Assembly: GCA_019802505.1 (NCBI GenBank) | Contig: JAFMOC010000071.1 | Span: 558,001-622,000 of the forward strand | DNA: 64,000 nt | Direction of reading: 5' to 3' | From: Corydoras sp. C115 | Lineage: Eukaryota > Chordata > Actinopteri > Siluriformes > Callichthyidae | Part shown: in pieces, positions 20,820 to 31,538 of the stretch | How positions within the stretch are numbered: the first letter of the stretch is position 1 | How the letters are laid out: every line of letters begins with the position of its first letter | Notes under the pieces: model-generated | Told to the model about the DNA's origin: nothing | Database searches by the model: none | The model's input: the letters and a program-made list of their open reading frames with translations, nothing else | Made by a program: the position numbers and the translations under genes

Positions 20820-22354
20820 CCATGTTTTATTGTAATGACATTATTCCTAAAAAAAAATTACCTGGTGTAGCTAATCATAAATATCAGAACATTGCTGATT
20901 GTTATAGCATATATAATATATCTATAAGACCTAATAGCAAAGTATCCGATAAAGATCTTAATTAAGGGAATCTACATTTCAGAGAATGGTTCACTTAACG
21001 GTACAAGTATTACGAATAAAAACAATGTTGTACATACAGTATAAAGAGTTCATATGCACAGCATATTAAAAATTAAGATTTGTGACCAAGTAAAAAAAAT
21101 GTGTTTTGGACATCTGCAGTTAAATTAACTGGCAGAGATCTCAATCTAAACATCTCAGTTCCTCTCTTCTCTAAAGACAGCTGCAACCAGTGCTGAAAAT
21201 AACCACAGCCATTTCAGTCAATCACCCTACAAACACCCCTACCCCCCACACAATCCTCACCATGCCAAAGAGCACAAAAATGTTATTCTCATGAGACACA
21301 GGCAGAGTTCCCAACATTTTAAAAGCTGCTCTTTGGTGCTTTATTTTAGTTTTCCCATAATGACAAATTGTGTAAAATTTAACAACAATTTTGTGGTTGA
21401 TTTGGCTATATCACTGACATGTATTGCTATTGCAGAAACAGTATTCGGCTTAAACTGCAAGCAGTCATGTTTCCGGTTGTGACAGAAGTTTGACTCTGTG
21501 GTAGTCCATATATTTCCAGGGTGTGGTTGTGTTGATACACTGCAGAGGATCACGTTATCTAGTGTTTTGTTTCAAAGTGTGTACATTATGAATTTTCTTG
21601 TAATTAAGGTCTAGTATGCTGTGATTTTTTTATTATTTTATTTTGATTTTTTTTTTAATTGGCTAGGGCACCAAAAGTGACATGGTTGTTTGATTTATTT
21701 TTTTTTTGTTATTAAAACATTTTTTAATAATTTAGCTAAAATTAGGATGATTTCATTGTCTGTCATACATAATTATGCAAAAGGAGAACAAATGTTATAA
21801 AAGACAGGAAACTTGCCCCCCCCCCCTTTTTTTTACAACAGGTATTTGTTAAACAGATGCATCTTCAGTAGCTGTCAGTAGCTTCAGTCTGTCAGGTGAC
21901 TCTGCCTTACGGACAGAGTTGGGAAGATCGCTTCACCATTTTGCAGTGGTGAACTCCACGGAGTGAGAATTAGTTCCTCGGTGAGGTGGAATCACCAGGC
22001 GACAGCCGGAGTGTATACTGAAAAGATAGAGTTAAGGTAAGAGGGGGAAGATACAGAAATGGTCCTGTAGGCCAGGGTCAGTTCAACTTGCATCGTGGTT
22101 AGCCATTACTACTAGCAAAGCAAAATTTAAATAATACCTGCACATTCTCAAAAAAATTGTCCATAAACTAATATTTTATGAGAGAATATGTTTCACCAGA
22201 GAGTATGTTTCACCAAAATCTTCATTCAACAACATCCCAAGCTAAAGTTGCTCTGTAAACAGGAAAAGGAATACCACTTATGCAATGCTGATTGGTGGTT
22301 TAAAAAAACGTTAACATATTACAATGTATTAGAAAACATTGGTGCAGAAATTGG
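20820..22354. other. no gene; unique AT-rich DNA
   Basis: A C-run followed by a T-run at 21815-21834. 21880-22080 is slightly GC-richer (GTGGTGAACTCCACGGAGTG; AGGTGGAATCACCAGGCGAC; GATACAGAAATGGTCCTGTAGGC), possibly an old repeat I cannot name. No coding ORF or RNA gene. Confidence 0.45.
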
Positions 22355-22388
22355 TCTCATTAGATTAATTTAAATTAATCTAATGAGA
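22355..22388. repeat. perfect 34 bp palindrome
   Basis: The left half TCTCATTAGATTAATTT (22355-22371) is followed at once by its exact reverse complement (22372-22388), with no spacer. It sits directly before an inverted SINE tail. Confidence 0.97.
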
Positions 22389-22547
22389 TTAAATAAAGCG
22401 GGAGATAATGAATATGAATATATATTCATTCATTATCTCCCGCTTTATCCTCTATTAGGGTCATGGTGGGGTTCCCCATGCCCATCCAGGGGAGAACGTC
22501 TCGGGCGCTGGGCAGATAGACCCAGGACAGGGCGCCAATGCATCGCT

Positions 22548-22549
<2 letters not shown>
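22389..22549 (-). repeat. SINE-A 3' fragment with inverted tail
   Basis: The antisense SINE part is about 22424-22549 (TCATTATCTCCCGCTTTATC through GGCGCCAATGCATCGCTGG) and lacks the head. Immediately before it, 22393-22413 (ATAAAGCGGGAGATAATGAA plus T) is an exact inverted copy of the tail at 22428-22448, leaving a 14-base loop. Together they form a hairpin of over 20 paired bases. A (TA)n tract follows to 22581. Confidence 0.85.

Positions 22550-22581
<32 letters not shown>
22550..22581. repeat. (TA)n microsatellite
   Basis: About 30 bp of TA joined to the truncated end of the SINE fragment. Confidence 0.9.
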
Positions 22582-22586
<5 letters not shown>

Positions 22587-23645
22587 GTGAACAAAGGACA
22601 CCCTATTAAATCAATTGAACCAATAAAAAGGTAAAGAAATGAGAAATAATCAGGTAGTTAAGCTGGTTTCACGTAATAAAACTATAATGTAAGCAAACAG
22701 CAAAATACATACTTAGACTAAGAACCAGTTTCAAGTTTTGTATGTCCGTTAATATTATGCTATAGTTTAATGCAAACCTCGTAAACAATATTGTGGTGAC
22801 CATGTGCGTCCAAAAGTAAAGGTTGCTGCGGGGTTTCCTGGCATGCTGTTCAGAATGAGTATAAAAGGGGGTGACATGGTTGTGTTCAGGGAAAGTGTTC
22901 AGAAGTTTTTGGATGCGTGTGTTAAAAAAAAAAGACATATACTGTATAATGGCTACATGTCTGCGTCTCAGTTCTTTGCCAATGCAACAAAATTATGACG
23001 CTTTTCTATAAGTGATCATATGGGCATAAAGAATACTTTTCCTAAAAAGTTAAATATGGGATGTAACAATGGGATGTAATAAATGCTCCTGCAGATCTAA
23101 TGTGTGGTATATGAACACTTATGTTTATACATAAAATAGCCACCTCAAGATCTTTTGTGTTTGCCATGTGCTGGAAAAAGACCAATAATATAATATACAA
23201 ATATGAAGGTGTGTGTATTCTAGAAACTGTTTGTGTGCGTGCATGTTTTAACCTGTATAATAATAACATATGCTATTCTTTGTTAGCATATGGCATGTCC
23301 TGGTGGGGAATCCTGTCTAGTGTCATAGTTGGCTTTGACCGCATAATGCATCATTTTTTTGGTCATAAGAAAAGAAAAAAAAACAATAAAACTGATTCCT
23401 AAACAATAAAGAAATTAACTGAAAAAAAGACATTATATAATTATTTCTGTTTTTAATGAGCCACATGGCTCCATAGACCTTTTACTTTTTAATTCACCTG
23501 AATGAGGGATACAATAAAATCACATTCTGTATAAAAATTACTTTATCTGTAATATTTTTTAATGAAAGTACTATTTTTAGTAATAAGTGTCTCCAAATGA
23601 AAATATGTCGTTTAATTTGATTATGAATGAATGGATGTTGTTGTG
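22582..23645. other. no gene
   Basis: AT-rich unique DNA. The minus-strand and plus-strand open frames of 65-93 codons (for example 22669-22938 and 23121-23402) show no domain and are surrounded by stops. I treat them as chance. Confidence 0.5.
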
Positions 23646-23850
23646 AAGTTCAAGTTCAAGTACTTTATTTATATAGTGCTTTTTACACTATATAACAGTA
23701 CATTGTCACAAAGCAGCTTTACAGAATGAAAAGCCTTTAAAACCCCAAAGAGCAAGCCGAAGCAACAGTGGCAAAATAAACTCCCTGTTATGTTGTTACT
23801 TTAAGGAAGAAACCTTGGGAGGACCAAGACTCAGTGGGGGACTCATCCTA
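23646..23850 (-). mobile_element. L2-clade LINE 3' end
   Basis: Antisense copy of the LINE 3' UTR. It begins with the tail repeat (AAGTTCAAGTTCAAGTACTT), then ATATAGTGCTTTTTACAC, GTACATTGTCACAAAGCAGC, TTTACAGAATGAAAAGCC and GAAACCTTGGGAGGACCAAG. The same words occur at 27780-27985, 29250-29450, 30378-30525 and 50442-50631. Confidence 0.85.
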
Positions 23851-23880
23851 ATATATAATAGAAGCATAATATTTAAAAGA

Positions 23881-23903
23881 AAAAAAAAAAAAAAAAAAAA
23901 AAA
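23881..23903. repeat. A-run before a SINE
   Basis: More than 20 consecutive A directly before the SINE start, beginning in the preceding line after AAAAG. Another A-run follows the SINE tail (24231-24240), so A-rich DNA may be the duplicated target. Confidence 0.9.
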
Positions 23904-24230
23904 GGGCGGTACGGTGGCTTAGTGGTTAGCACGTTCGCCTCTCAGCCCGAGGGATTCCCGGTTAGAATCCCCATCTGGGTGGAGTTTACATGTTCTCCCC
24001 ATGTCCGCGTGGGTTTCCTCCCACAGTCCAAAAACATGGATCAAGTCAATTGAGTTCTCCAAATTGCTCCATATAGAGTGTGTCTGTTTGAATGAGTGTG
24101 TACCCAGCAATGGATTGGCGCCCTGTCCTGTGTGTGTCTACCCAGCACCCGAAACATTCTCCCCTGGATGGGCATGGGGAATCCCTCTGCAACCCTAATA
24201 GAGGATAAAGCGGAAGATAATGAATGAATA
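23904..24230 (+). repeat. SINE-A copy, full length
   Basis: GGGCGGTACGGTGGCTTAGT head with intact A box. The B box is altered (GGTTAGAATCC). The body lacks the GGGTTCTCCGG segment. It ends AGGATAAAGCGGAAGATAAT and GAATGAATA. Confidence 0.92.
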
Positions 24231-25454
24231 TAAAAAAAAAGTTATTCAAATAATTACAATGCTCCATCACAAAATAAAAATTAACCTTATGTCATGATGT
24301 TCATTATAATTCTATATTTTAAAATATTTAATTGGTAAGGATTAAGTTGGTTTAGTGGTTAGCACTGAGCAGTGCAGAGCAGAATGTTTTTCTGATTTCA
24401 AGGTGTGTACAGTATGTGAGGAGTTGCAGAGGGTCAAAAGTTCATTATTTTTTAGATTTACACAACAGTCAACTTTCCAAACTTGAACACAATTATTCAT
24501 ATTGAGACCGTTACTTGATGTTTCATGTTACAACTCTGTAAACACATGATGACAATTAAAAGAGAAAAATATATTTATTATTATTCTATCGCTTATTGGT
24601 TTTGCACTCGGTCACAGTTGCTTCACAAGTTTCTTAAGACATTCATTACTGTCTCCTTTCCTGCAGTTCTGTTTCAGAAGCAGATGGGGCTTTATGTAGG
24701 ACACTGATGTGCCAGTCTGGCGGGAATCAAAGCGGATCAAAGTTTTTCCTGTGCTCCTTAATGGGCTGTGATATTGCTCCCGCGAGCAAGGCCTGCACAT
24801 GCAGAACACAATCTTTCTCTTCACGCGGAGTGAGTGCGGACCTATGCACTGTCAGAGAGAGAGCAGTGATTCACAGCTTGGAAACTCTGCTGTGAAGCAA
24901 TGGAGATGAATAGAGGTCATTTTCTCTGCCTCTGGAGCCCAAGAATGATATGAATGCAATGGTATGATAAGGTGTGGTTCTCCACTGAATTTGTGTGTGT
25001 GTGTGTATGTGAACATTTTCATCTGACAGTGGCACTAATGGCTTCTGCAGATAACAGCTATATTCAACTTTCTTTACATCTTTTAGATGGAATATAAAGA
25101 TGTGTTTGGCCAGGATTTTTCTGCCTTGTAGATGCATATAGGTGCGTGCGCACATGCACAAACACAAACATACTGTCCATACAGAGCAAGCTGTCATCGA
25201 CAGCAGGCTGAGAGGAGGTGTGAAGATAAAACAGAACATCAGTTTGCAGTCAAGCTCATTGAACAGAGACAAACAGGACATCTCCCTTTATCCATTCCTT
25301 CGTTTTTCGTCCTCCACTCCTCACTGACTCTAATTATTATTTAGTTTTAACTGTTCTATTATGGTGGCAAAACATACGAGAAGCTCGGCTACAGGATCTA
25401 AATAATGTCATGTGCAAATGGTTAAACACTTCTGGTCTTTTTTTTTATTTAACT
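24231..25454. other. no gene; candidate conserved block at 24690-24900
   Basis: 24690-24900 is the least AT-rich unique stretch of the middle of the window (CCAGTCTGGCGGGAATCAAA; GCTCCCGCGAGCAAGGCCTG; CTTCACGCGGAGTGAGTGCG) and contains several CpGs. It could be an enhancer, an exon of an unknown transcript, or an old LTR. A short GT tract lies at 24991-25008. No ORF in it has a recognisable domain. Confidence 0.45.
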
Positions 25455-25655
25455 GGTTCACCTCTCAGCATTACCATGTTCTCTCCATGTCAGTGTGGGT
25501 TTCCTCCGGGTTCCCCACAGCCCAAAAAAATGGAATAAAGTTAAATTGAATTTGTGTGTGTTTATGTGTGTGTCTGTGTGAGTGAGTATGCTCAGCAATA
25601 GATTGAATTGGCATTGCGAACCACCCCATGACCCTAGTAGAGAATAGATAATGGA
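25455..25655 (+). repeat. SINE-A copy, internally deleted
   Basis: GGTTCACCTCTCAGCATTAC passes directly into CATGTTCTCTCCATGTCAG, so the B-box region is lost. It continues GTTTCCTCCGGGTTCC, a short GT tract, CTCAGCAATAGATTG and ACCCTAGTAGAGAATAGATA. Confidence 0.78.
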
Positions 25656-26469
25656 TACATAAATGAAAGTTGTCTTTATGAAACAAACATTTGCAAATGT
25701 CAATGCACAGCTATTTTTACATTTACTAAATTTAACATGATTGGAATCATAAAAATAGACTGTATTGTCTTAATTTGTTTTATTTTTTCATTAAAAAAAT
25801 ATAATAAAGATCTTTTTAGCATGGGTGTCCAAATTGCATTTTATATCCAGGGGATCAAGGGACAGAGGGTGAATGTTTCTTGAGCATTCCAATGGTGTTA
25901 ACAGTGTAGGACACATAGATAAAGGCTGAGTAAATAACACCGTTGACCGTGCTGTCGACTGTGCCTTAAAATAACATTTAATAATTAATAAAAAATAAAA
26001 TATCTTCTGGTAGATTAAGCAAGAGGTTTGACTGCATGCAAATGTTGTCTACTGTGAACCAAAAAGTGGTTTATTCAGCTTGCATATGTATGAAGCATAT
26101 ATATATCTGTCTCAGCACACTATTTGTAACTAAACATTAGCCTTTAATTTAAAAGCAGAACTATGGTATGGGTTATAATGAAAGCAACAGAAGTCCTAAA
26201 AATTCAACAATAACATTTGAATCCATATTTAGCTCTGCTACATTAAGGTACAATTAAAAGCAATTTTTGTCAAGTGTGCAGTTGCACTCAACCCAGGAAC
26301 TATATTTTTTTAATTCAGTGTTCTGAGTTCCAGCTTTACCTTATTTGTAAATGTAAGTGTATTTATTTTATTAGTTGCCATGCATATCCTATGCTCTGGT
26401 TTTATTCTATGAGTATCATTTATGCTGGTAATCAGTGGGCTCAGGTCACGTGACCATTAGATTTTCATA
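25656..26469. other. no gene; AT-rich DNA
   Basis: Nothing recognised. Short ORFs only. Confidence 0.5.
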
Positions 26470-26568
26470 TTCTTTAAAAGTCGATTAAAAATAAATATTT
26501 ATTTTTGTTTAATTAATTCCCTGTAGATAAAAGTGTAGATCTCAAGCTTGGTGGTATTGAGTTGGTGA
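26470..26568 (+). mobile_element. outer L2 LINE 3' end, left piece
   Basis: TTTAAAAGTCGATTAAAAAT and AAAAGTGTAGATCTCAAGC match 27210-27290 of the inner L2 copy (TTTAAAAGTAAATTAAAAAC, AAAAGTGTAGATCTCAGGG). The match stops at 26568, where the hAT-like end begins. It resumes at about 28513, so this L2 was split by a later insertion. Confidence 0.7.
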
Positions 26569-28512
26569 CAGTGGCGGCTGGACCATAGGGGGTCACCCCC
26601 CCCTTAAAATTGGGGCGCCACCCCCCTAAAAATTGTTCAGATATTAAACTGAATTAATTATGCACTGTACAATATTTCATGAGAAATGTATTTATTTGTA
26701 CTGTGTGTCTAATAGACATGTTAGAATTTATTAAAAGAATAAATAAATACATATAATTGATCTTATTGTGCGGGGTGCCGGATGCAAAAAAACTACTCCA
26801 TGCTTTTATAACCCCAAGGTTAGATTAATTCACTTCTGAGAGGATATTCTAATAAATCATTACATAAATTACAATTTGTGCAAAATGCTGCAGCTAGAGT
26901 TTTAAATAAAACCAGAAAGTGTGATCGTATCAGTCCTGTGTAATCAAACTTACACTGGCTACCAGTTAAGTTTCATATTGAGTACAAAATTTTATAGATA
27001 ACATATTAAATTCTACATAATCAGGCTCCACAGTTTCTGAGTGAGCTGATTCAATTGTATAAGCCAACACGTGAGCTCAGATCTCAAGGTGCTGGTTTAC
27101 TCTTAGCTCCTAGAATAAATAAAATTACTGCTGGTGGAAGAGCGTTCTCCCACAAGGCTCCTCGACTTTGGAATAACCTTCCAGTTACTGTTCGTGATTA
27201 TTATTAATCTTTAAAAGTAAATTAAAAACACTTTTATTAAATCTTGCGTTTAATTTATTCACTGTAGCTAAAAGTGTAGATCTCAGGGTTGGCTGTGTTG
27301 GGTTGGTAATCTGCGATCAGAGCTGGAGTTTCACCTCTTCACCCTCCTCATCATTAATGGGGGGTGTGGCGCTGAAATTATGCTGTTCCAGGGAGCCATC
27401 TCAACTATGTAGAGTCTGCAGTATTTGCCTCTTTTAGTTAAGCTGCTCTAGTCAGTGATGCCGGAGTCATATGCTGCACTGTGTCAATCAATTACTTATT
27501 ACTTAAATGCTGTGCTTTATTATTAGCTCTAACTGCTTTTCTTGTCTGTTTATTTTGAGGTGTGCCGGTTTCCTGGAGGTGCAGTCAGACCTTCATCCAT
27601 GGCTCTGCCGAAGCACTGCGGTTACAACGAATACTGAATGGAACCTGGATATTAATTTGACTGGCTGAATGGACTTACATATAGTTTTCCAGTTAGAGTT
27701 TTTCCATTCGTTAAATATAGTCATCCAATCTCGACACAATCAGTACAATAGTATCCTACACTGTTGATGCTGCCCGGCCGCTCAAGGCGGATGAGTCCCC
27801 CACTGAGTCTTGGTCCTCCCAAGGTTTCTTCCTTAAAATAACTACATAACAGGGAGTTTTTTCTTGCCACTGTCACTTCAGCTTGCTCTTTGGGGTTTAA
27901 AGGCTTTTCATTCTGTAAAGCTGCTTTGTGACAATGTACTGTTGTAAAAAGCGCTATATAAATAAATTACTTGAACTTGAACTTGAACTTACTTGAGTGT
28001 GTTTGTGGGCACACAAACTGATTTCTATTTGGTTATTTTAGGTTTTTCCACAGAGCGCAGCGCGTGGCGTCCCAAACACACCTATTCTAGTGCGTTACTA
28101 TTGGTAGTAGCAGTAGCACACTGGTAGCAAACTACTGGAGTAGCATCAAAATGAAAGACAGTTTAGTTTTGTCTTTACAAAAAATGCTTTAACAAAGTGT
28201 TCACTGGAAGAAAACAAGAGGATAAAGGAGTTTGGACCAGATCGACCCAATTTACAAATACAGCAGCAGGCAAGTGATCGAGGACGGCTAGTGATCAGGA
28301 CATGCATAGGAATGCATTGGCCATTAGAGAAAACACTAGTCACACATGTCAGACTTTAACAGGAATGTTATTGAGAAATTTGCAGGCCAGAAGGAAAAAA
28401 GGGCAAAATTCATGTTTAAATAAATTTATTTTTGAAGATTTGTATTTTGTTTGTTTTTAATTCTTTCATTTGTTTGCACCCCCCTCAATTTTTTTAGCAC
28501 CAGCCACCACCG
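26569..28512 (+). mobile_element. hAT-like element carrying a nested L2
   Basis: The left end CAGTGGCGGCTGG (26569-26581) and right end CCAGCCACCACCG (28500-28512) are inverted repeats agreeing at 11 of 13 bases, of the CAGTGGCGGC type known from hAT elements. Both ends carry runs of C with GCACCCCCC or GCCACCCCCC. Inside, at 28185-28290, the plus strand reads ENKRIKEFGPDRPNLQIQQQ, then ASDRGRL, which resembles the N-terminal part of ZMYM1-like hAT transposases. I found no matching 8 bp target duplication. An L2 3' end occupies 26785-27990 within it. Confidence 0.55.
26785..27990 (+). pseudogene. L2-clade LINE, RT C-terminus and 3' UTR
   Basis: Translation shows KLQFVQNAAARVLNKTRKCD, then RISPV-stop-SNLHWLPVKF and, further on, ITAGGRAFSHKAPRLWNNLP. 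This is the highly conserved region C-terminal to the reverse transcriptase in L2 elements. At least three in-frame stops are present. The 3' UTR follows (CTTGGTCCTCCCAAGGTTTC; TAAAGCTGCTTTGTGACAAT; AAAAGCGCTATATAAATAAA) and ends in an (ACTTGA)n tail. Only the last 1.2 kb of the LINE is present, the usual 5' truncation. Confidence 0.85.
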
Positions 28513-29452
28513 TCTGCAGTGTCTGCCCCTTTTAGTTCTGCTGCTCTAGTCAGTTATGATGGAGTCACATGCGGCACTGTGTCAATCATTCATTCATTAT
28601 CTCCCGCTTTATCCTCTATTAGGGTCGCAGTGGGGTTCCCCATGCCCATCCAGGGGAGAACGTCTCGGGCACTGGGCAGATAGACCCAGGACAGGGCGCC
28701 AATCCATCGCTGGGCACACACTCACTCACACAGACACACTCTATATGGGGCAATTTGGAGAATTCAATTGACTTGATCCATGTTTTTGGACTGTGGGAGG
28801 AAACCGGAGAACCCGGAGGAAACCCACGCGGACACGGGGAGAACGTGGAAACTCCACCCAGATGGGGATTCGAACCGGGAACCCCTACCGCTGAGAGGCG
28901 AAAGTGCTAACCACTAAGCCACCGTGCCGCCCTGTGTCAATCAAATTCTGGTTATTACTTAAATACTGCGCTTTATTTGCTCTAACTGCTTTTGTTGTTT
29001 TGTTGTTTTTTTAGGTGTTGCCAATTTTCTGAAGGTGTCGTCAGCTCTTCATCCATGGCTGTGCCGAAGAACTGCAGCTACGACAATAACTGGATCAAAC
29101 CTGGATTTATATTGGACTGGCAGTGCTGCAAGATGTCCTCAAAGGACTTGGATATGGTTTTCCAATTGTTAGAGTTTTTCCAATTGTTAAATACAGACAT
29201 TTCATCACCACACAATCTGTACATGGCTGCCCCACACTGTTGATGCTGCCCGGCCCCTCAAGGAGGATCCCCACTGAGCCTTGTTCCTCTCAAGGTTTCC
29301 TCCTGAAAATAACAACATAACAGAGAATTTTTTTTCTTGCCACTGTTGCTTCGGCTTGCTCTTTGGGGGTTTAAAGTCTTAGAACACTGATAAGCTGCTT
29401 TGTGACAATGTACTATTGTAAAAAGCACTATGTAAATAATTTAATTGAACTT
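28513..29452 (+). mobile_element. outer L2 LINE 3' end, right piece
   Basis: It resumes with TCTGCAGTGTCTGCC and TGCTCTAGTCAGTTATGATG, matching the inner copy at 27410-27470. It continues after a SINE (28589-28931) with TATTACTTAAATACTGCG, TTCATCCATGGCTGTGCCGA, GATGCTGCCCGGCCCCTCAA, GCTGCTTTGTGACAATGTAC and AAAAAGCACTATGTAAATAA. About 120 bp present in the inner copy (27300-27412) is missing at the hAT junction. No coding part is present. Confidence 0.8.
28589..28931 (-). repeat. SINE-A copy inserted in L2, full length
   Basis: A 343 bp antisense copy with an intact tail (TTCATTCATTATCTCCCGC), B-box complement (GGGATTCGAACC), A-box complement and GCCGCC end. It is flanked by a perfect 12 bp duplication, CTGTGTCAATCA (28577-28588 and 28932-28943). 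The inner L2 copy carries the same site unoccupied (CACTGTGTCAATCAATTAC at 27478-27496), giving a natural empty-site comparison. Confidence 0.97.
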
Positions 29453-30099
29453 GGACGAGAGAACGTTATCTCCGACACATGTTGCTGTGTTCTCGTGAGT
29501 GTTTTTTGCTGGAGTCCATGATGCTTTTAAGTTTATTGTTCACCGCTACCTGGTTTGATTTTATGAGCACTATATTAACACAGCCACATTACAATTGTTT
29601 TTTTGAGTGTGTAATGTTCTAACCATGTCTACATGGATTGTATAGAGCTTTGATTAAAAAAAAATTGTCCAAAAACTTTGTTGATGAATTCGACTTAAAT
29701 TCTTATTCGATTTTTAAAAAAAGTTTTAAAAGTGGATAAACAGAAACAAATCGAAAAAAGGAGAAAAAATATTAGACCTGTTCACTTGAAACTTGACACA
29801 GAAATATATATCTAAAAGTTGTAAATGAAAAAAAAGTTTTTTTTGAGAACTTTAAAAGAGAAGCTATAGATGCTTATTAATAAGAGAAACATTATGAAAA
29901 CTCCATGAGTTTGAACCAAATTATAGTCAGACCTCTGTACCACTCAACAAAAAAAAGCAAGACATAATAATCCACAAGGTTACATTTGAATGCAAAGTAA
30001 CTTCTTAAAAACCCTTGCTTACATTGGCTTAAGAGTCATAAGGGTCATAAGTCTACATCAAGAAGACACTAAACAATGTAATAATATGTTGGTTCTAAT
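29453..30099. other. no gene; AT-rich DNA
   Basis: Several A-runs and T-runs; nothing recognised. Confidence 0.5.
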
Positions 30100-30265
30100 A
30101 ATGTGTGTGCATGTGTGTGTGTGTGTCTGTGTGAGAGAGTGTGCTTAGAGATGTATTGGTGCCTTGTCCTGGTTGTAGTTGCCCATTGTCCAAAACGTTC
30201 TCCCCTGGATGGCAATGGGGAAACTAGTAAAGGATAAAGCAGAAGATAATGAATGAATCAATCAA
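30100..30265 (+). repeat. SINE-A 3' fragment with (GT)n
   Basis: A GT tract (about 30108-30126), then GATGTATTGGTGCCTTGTCC, AACGTTCTCCCCTGGATGG, AAGGATAAAGCAGAAGATAA and TGAATGAATC. No head. Confidence 0.8.
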
Positions 30266-30377
30266 TTAAAAATTCACAATGCATGCATTGCAGTTAGTTC
30301 CCTATGGGACTGCAGAATCCACTTACAGAAACTGATTTTACAGCTAGCTGATTGCCTTAAGTAGGGTGTGTCCCACA

Positions 30378-30525
30378 CAGAACCTTGGTCCTCACATTTT
30401 TTCCTGCAAATCCAGGGAGTTTATTTTTCTACCACTGTCACTTCAGGCGAATAACACTGTAAAGCAGCTTTTGAGAGGATGTGAGACAATTGTTTGAAGT
30501 GCTAGATACATATAAAGGAATTTAT
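30378..30525 (+). mobile_element. L2-clade LINE 3' end, old
   Basis: AACCTTGGTCCTCACATTTT, CCAGGGAGTTTATTTTTCTA, CCACTGTCACTTCAGG, TGTAAAGCAGCTTTTGAG and GACAATTGTTTGAAGTGC follow the order of the LINE 3' UTR at 27820-27960, with more decay. Confidence 0.65.
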
Positions 30526-31298
30526 CAGTGGAACAAAGCATTTTTTATAAATCATTTGTACCTCATACAATATGAAGCAATGCCAACACCCAGGACTGAT
30601 TTCAGGTATGCAACATGTGACACAGGCTGTACAAGTGGGAGTAGCTGGTCTGTGGAAAAGTTTCCAAAAAAGAAGCAAGCAATTATTTAATGGTGTGGTG
30701 CAGTGCAGACACAGTGGTGTAATGTAAGGCTTGGCAACAGACAAATATCAGGTTTTATAATCAGGCCCATGTAGACCAGTAGTCTTCACCACAGAGGTCT
30801 GCTGTATTTGGCATCAAAGAAATTATGAAAGCCAAAAATAAAGAAGCCAAATAAAAATCAGGCTAAAAAGCTAATTCTCCATAATTTAAAAAAATAATAT
30901 TATAATGGCAGTTTCTGCACCAACTCAAACACCACAAGCATCATCAAAACAATGTACAAATATGTTTTCATTTCAGCACGTAGAAATAGATCATTTAAAC
31001 TGCATTGTCTTTGTATCACACATTAGCTGTGGTTTATGGATATGTCAAGAGAATGTAAAATAAAAAAGGAATATTTATAGAATTAAAAAGCATTGTTTAT
31101 ATTGTGCTTAAAGAAAAAAAAAATATAAAAACTGAGTGGGTAGGAAAAAAGGAAGAAAATGAAAAAGGAAAAAAAAAAGTATATATATATATATATATAC
31201 TTTTTTTTTATATATATATTTTTTTTTATATATATATATGGTAAAATAAGGATTAACAGTGCCAGAGCAGAAAAGAAATAAATTTAACAGAAGACTCC
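30526..31298. other. no gene; TA and T-rich tracts
   Basis: Simple sequence at 31180-31240 alternates TA runs and T runs. The remainder is AT-rich and unrecognised. Confidence 0.5.
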
Positions 31299-31538
31299 TG
31301 TAAGACACCTGTTTCGTATTTGAGTTAATTAACTATCGTTCATGGTTGTCATTTAAGTTAATTAACTCTTTATTTTCATTGGTTTGCTTTGTGCATGTGG
31401 TCGGGTGTCTGTATGTATTTATTTCCAGTGTTCCCCTTCTTCAGTGCACGTCGTTAGTTTTTGTTCGCTCGCGTTTTTACCTCTGTGTTTATGGTGTCCC
31501 TGTGCAGCCATTTTTGGTCGAGGTAGGCGAGCGTAACA
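31299..31538 (+). mobile_element. LTR-1 family 5' LTR, internally deleted (copy B)
   Basis: It starts TGTAAGACACCTGTTTCG and ends GAGCGTAACA, aligning with the solo LTR at 18717: TTGAGTTAATTAACTATCG, GTGCATGTGGTCGGGTGTCT, TTCGCTCGCG and TTTATGGTGTCCCTG. About 100 bp, including the AATAAA and CCTGCGTGCCTGGCTC part, is deleted. A consensus leader follows at once. Confidence 0.8.
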
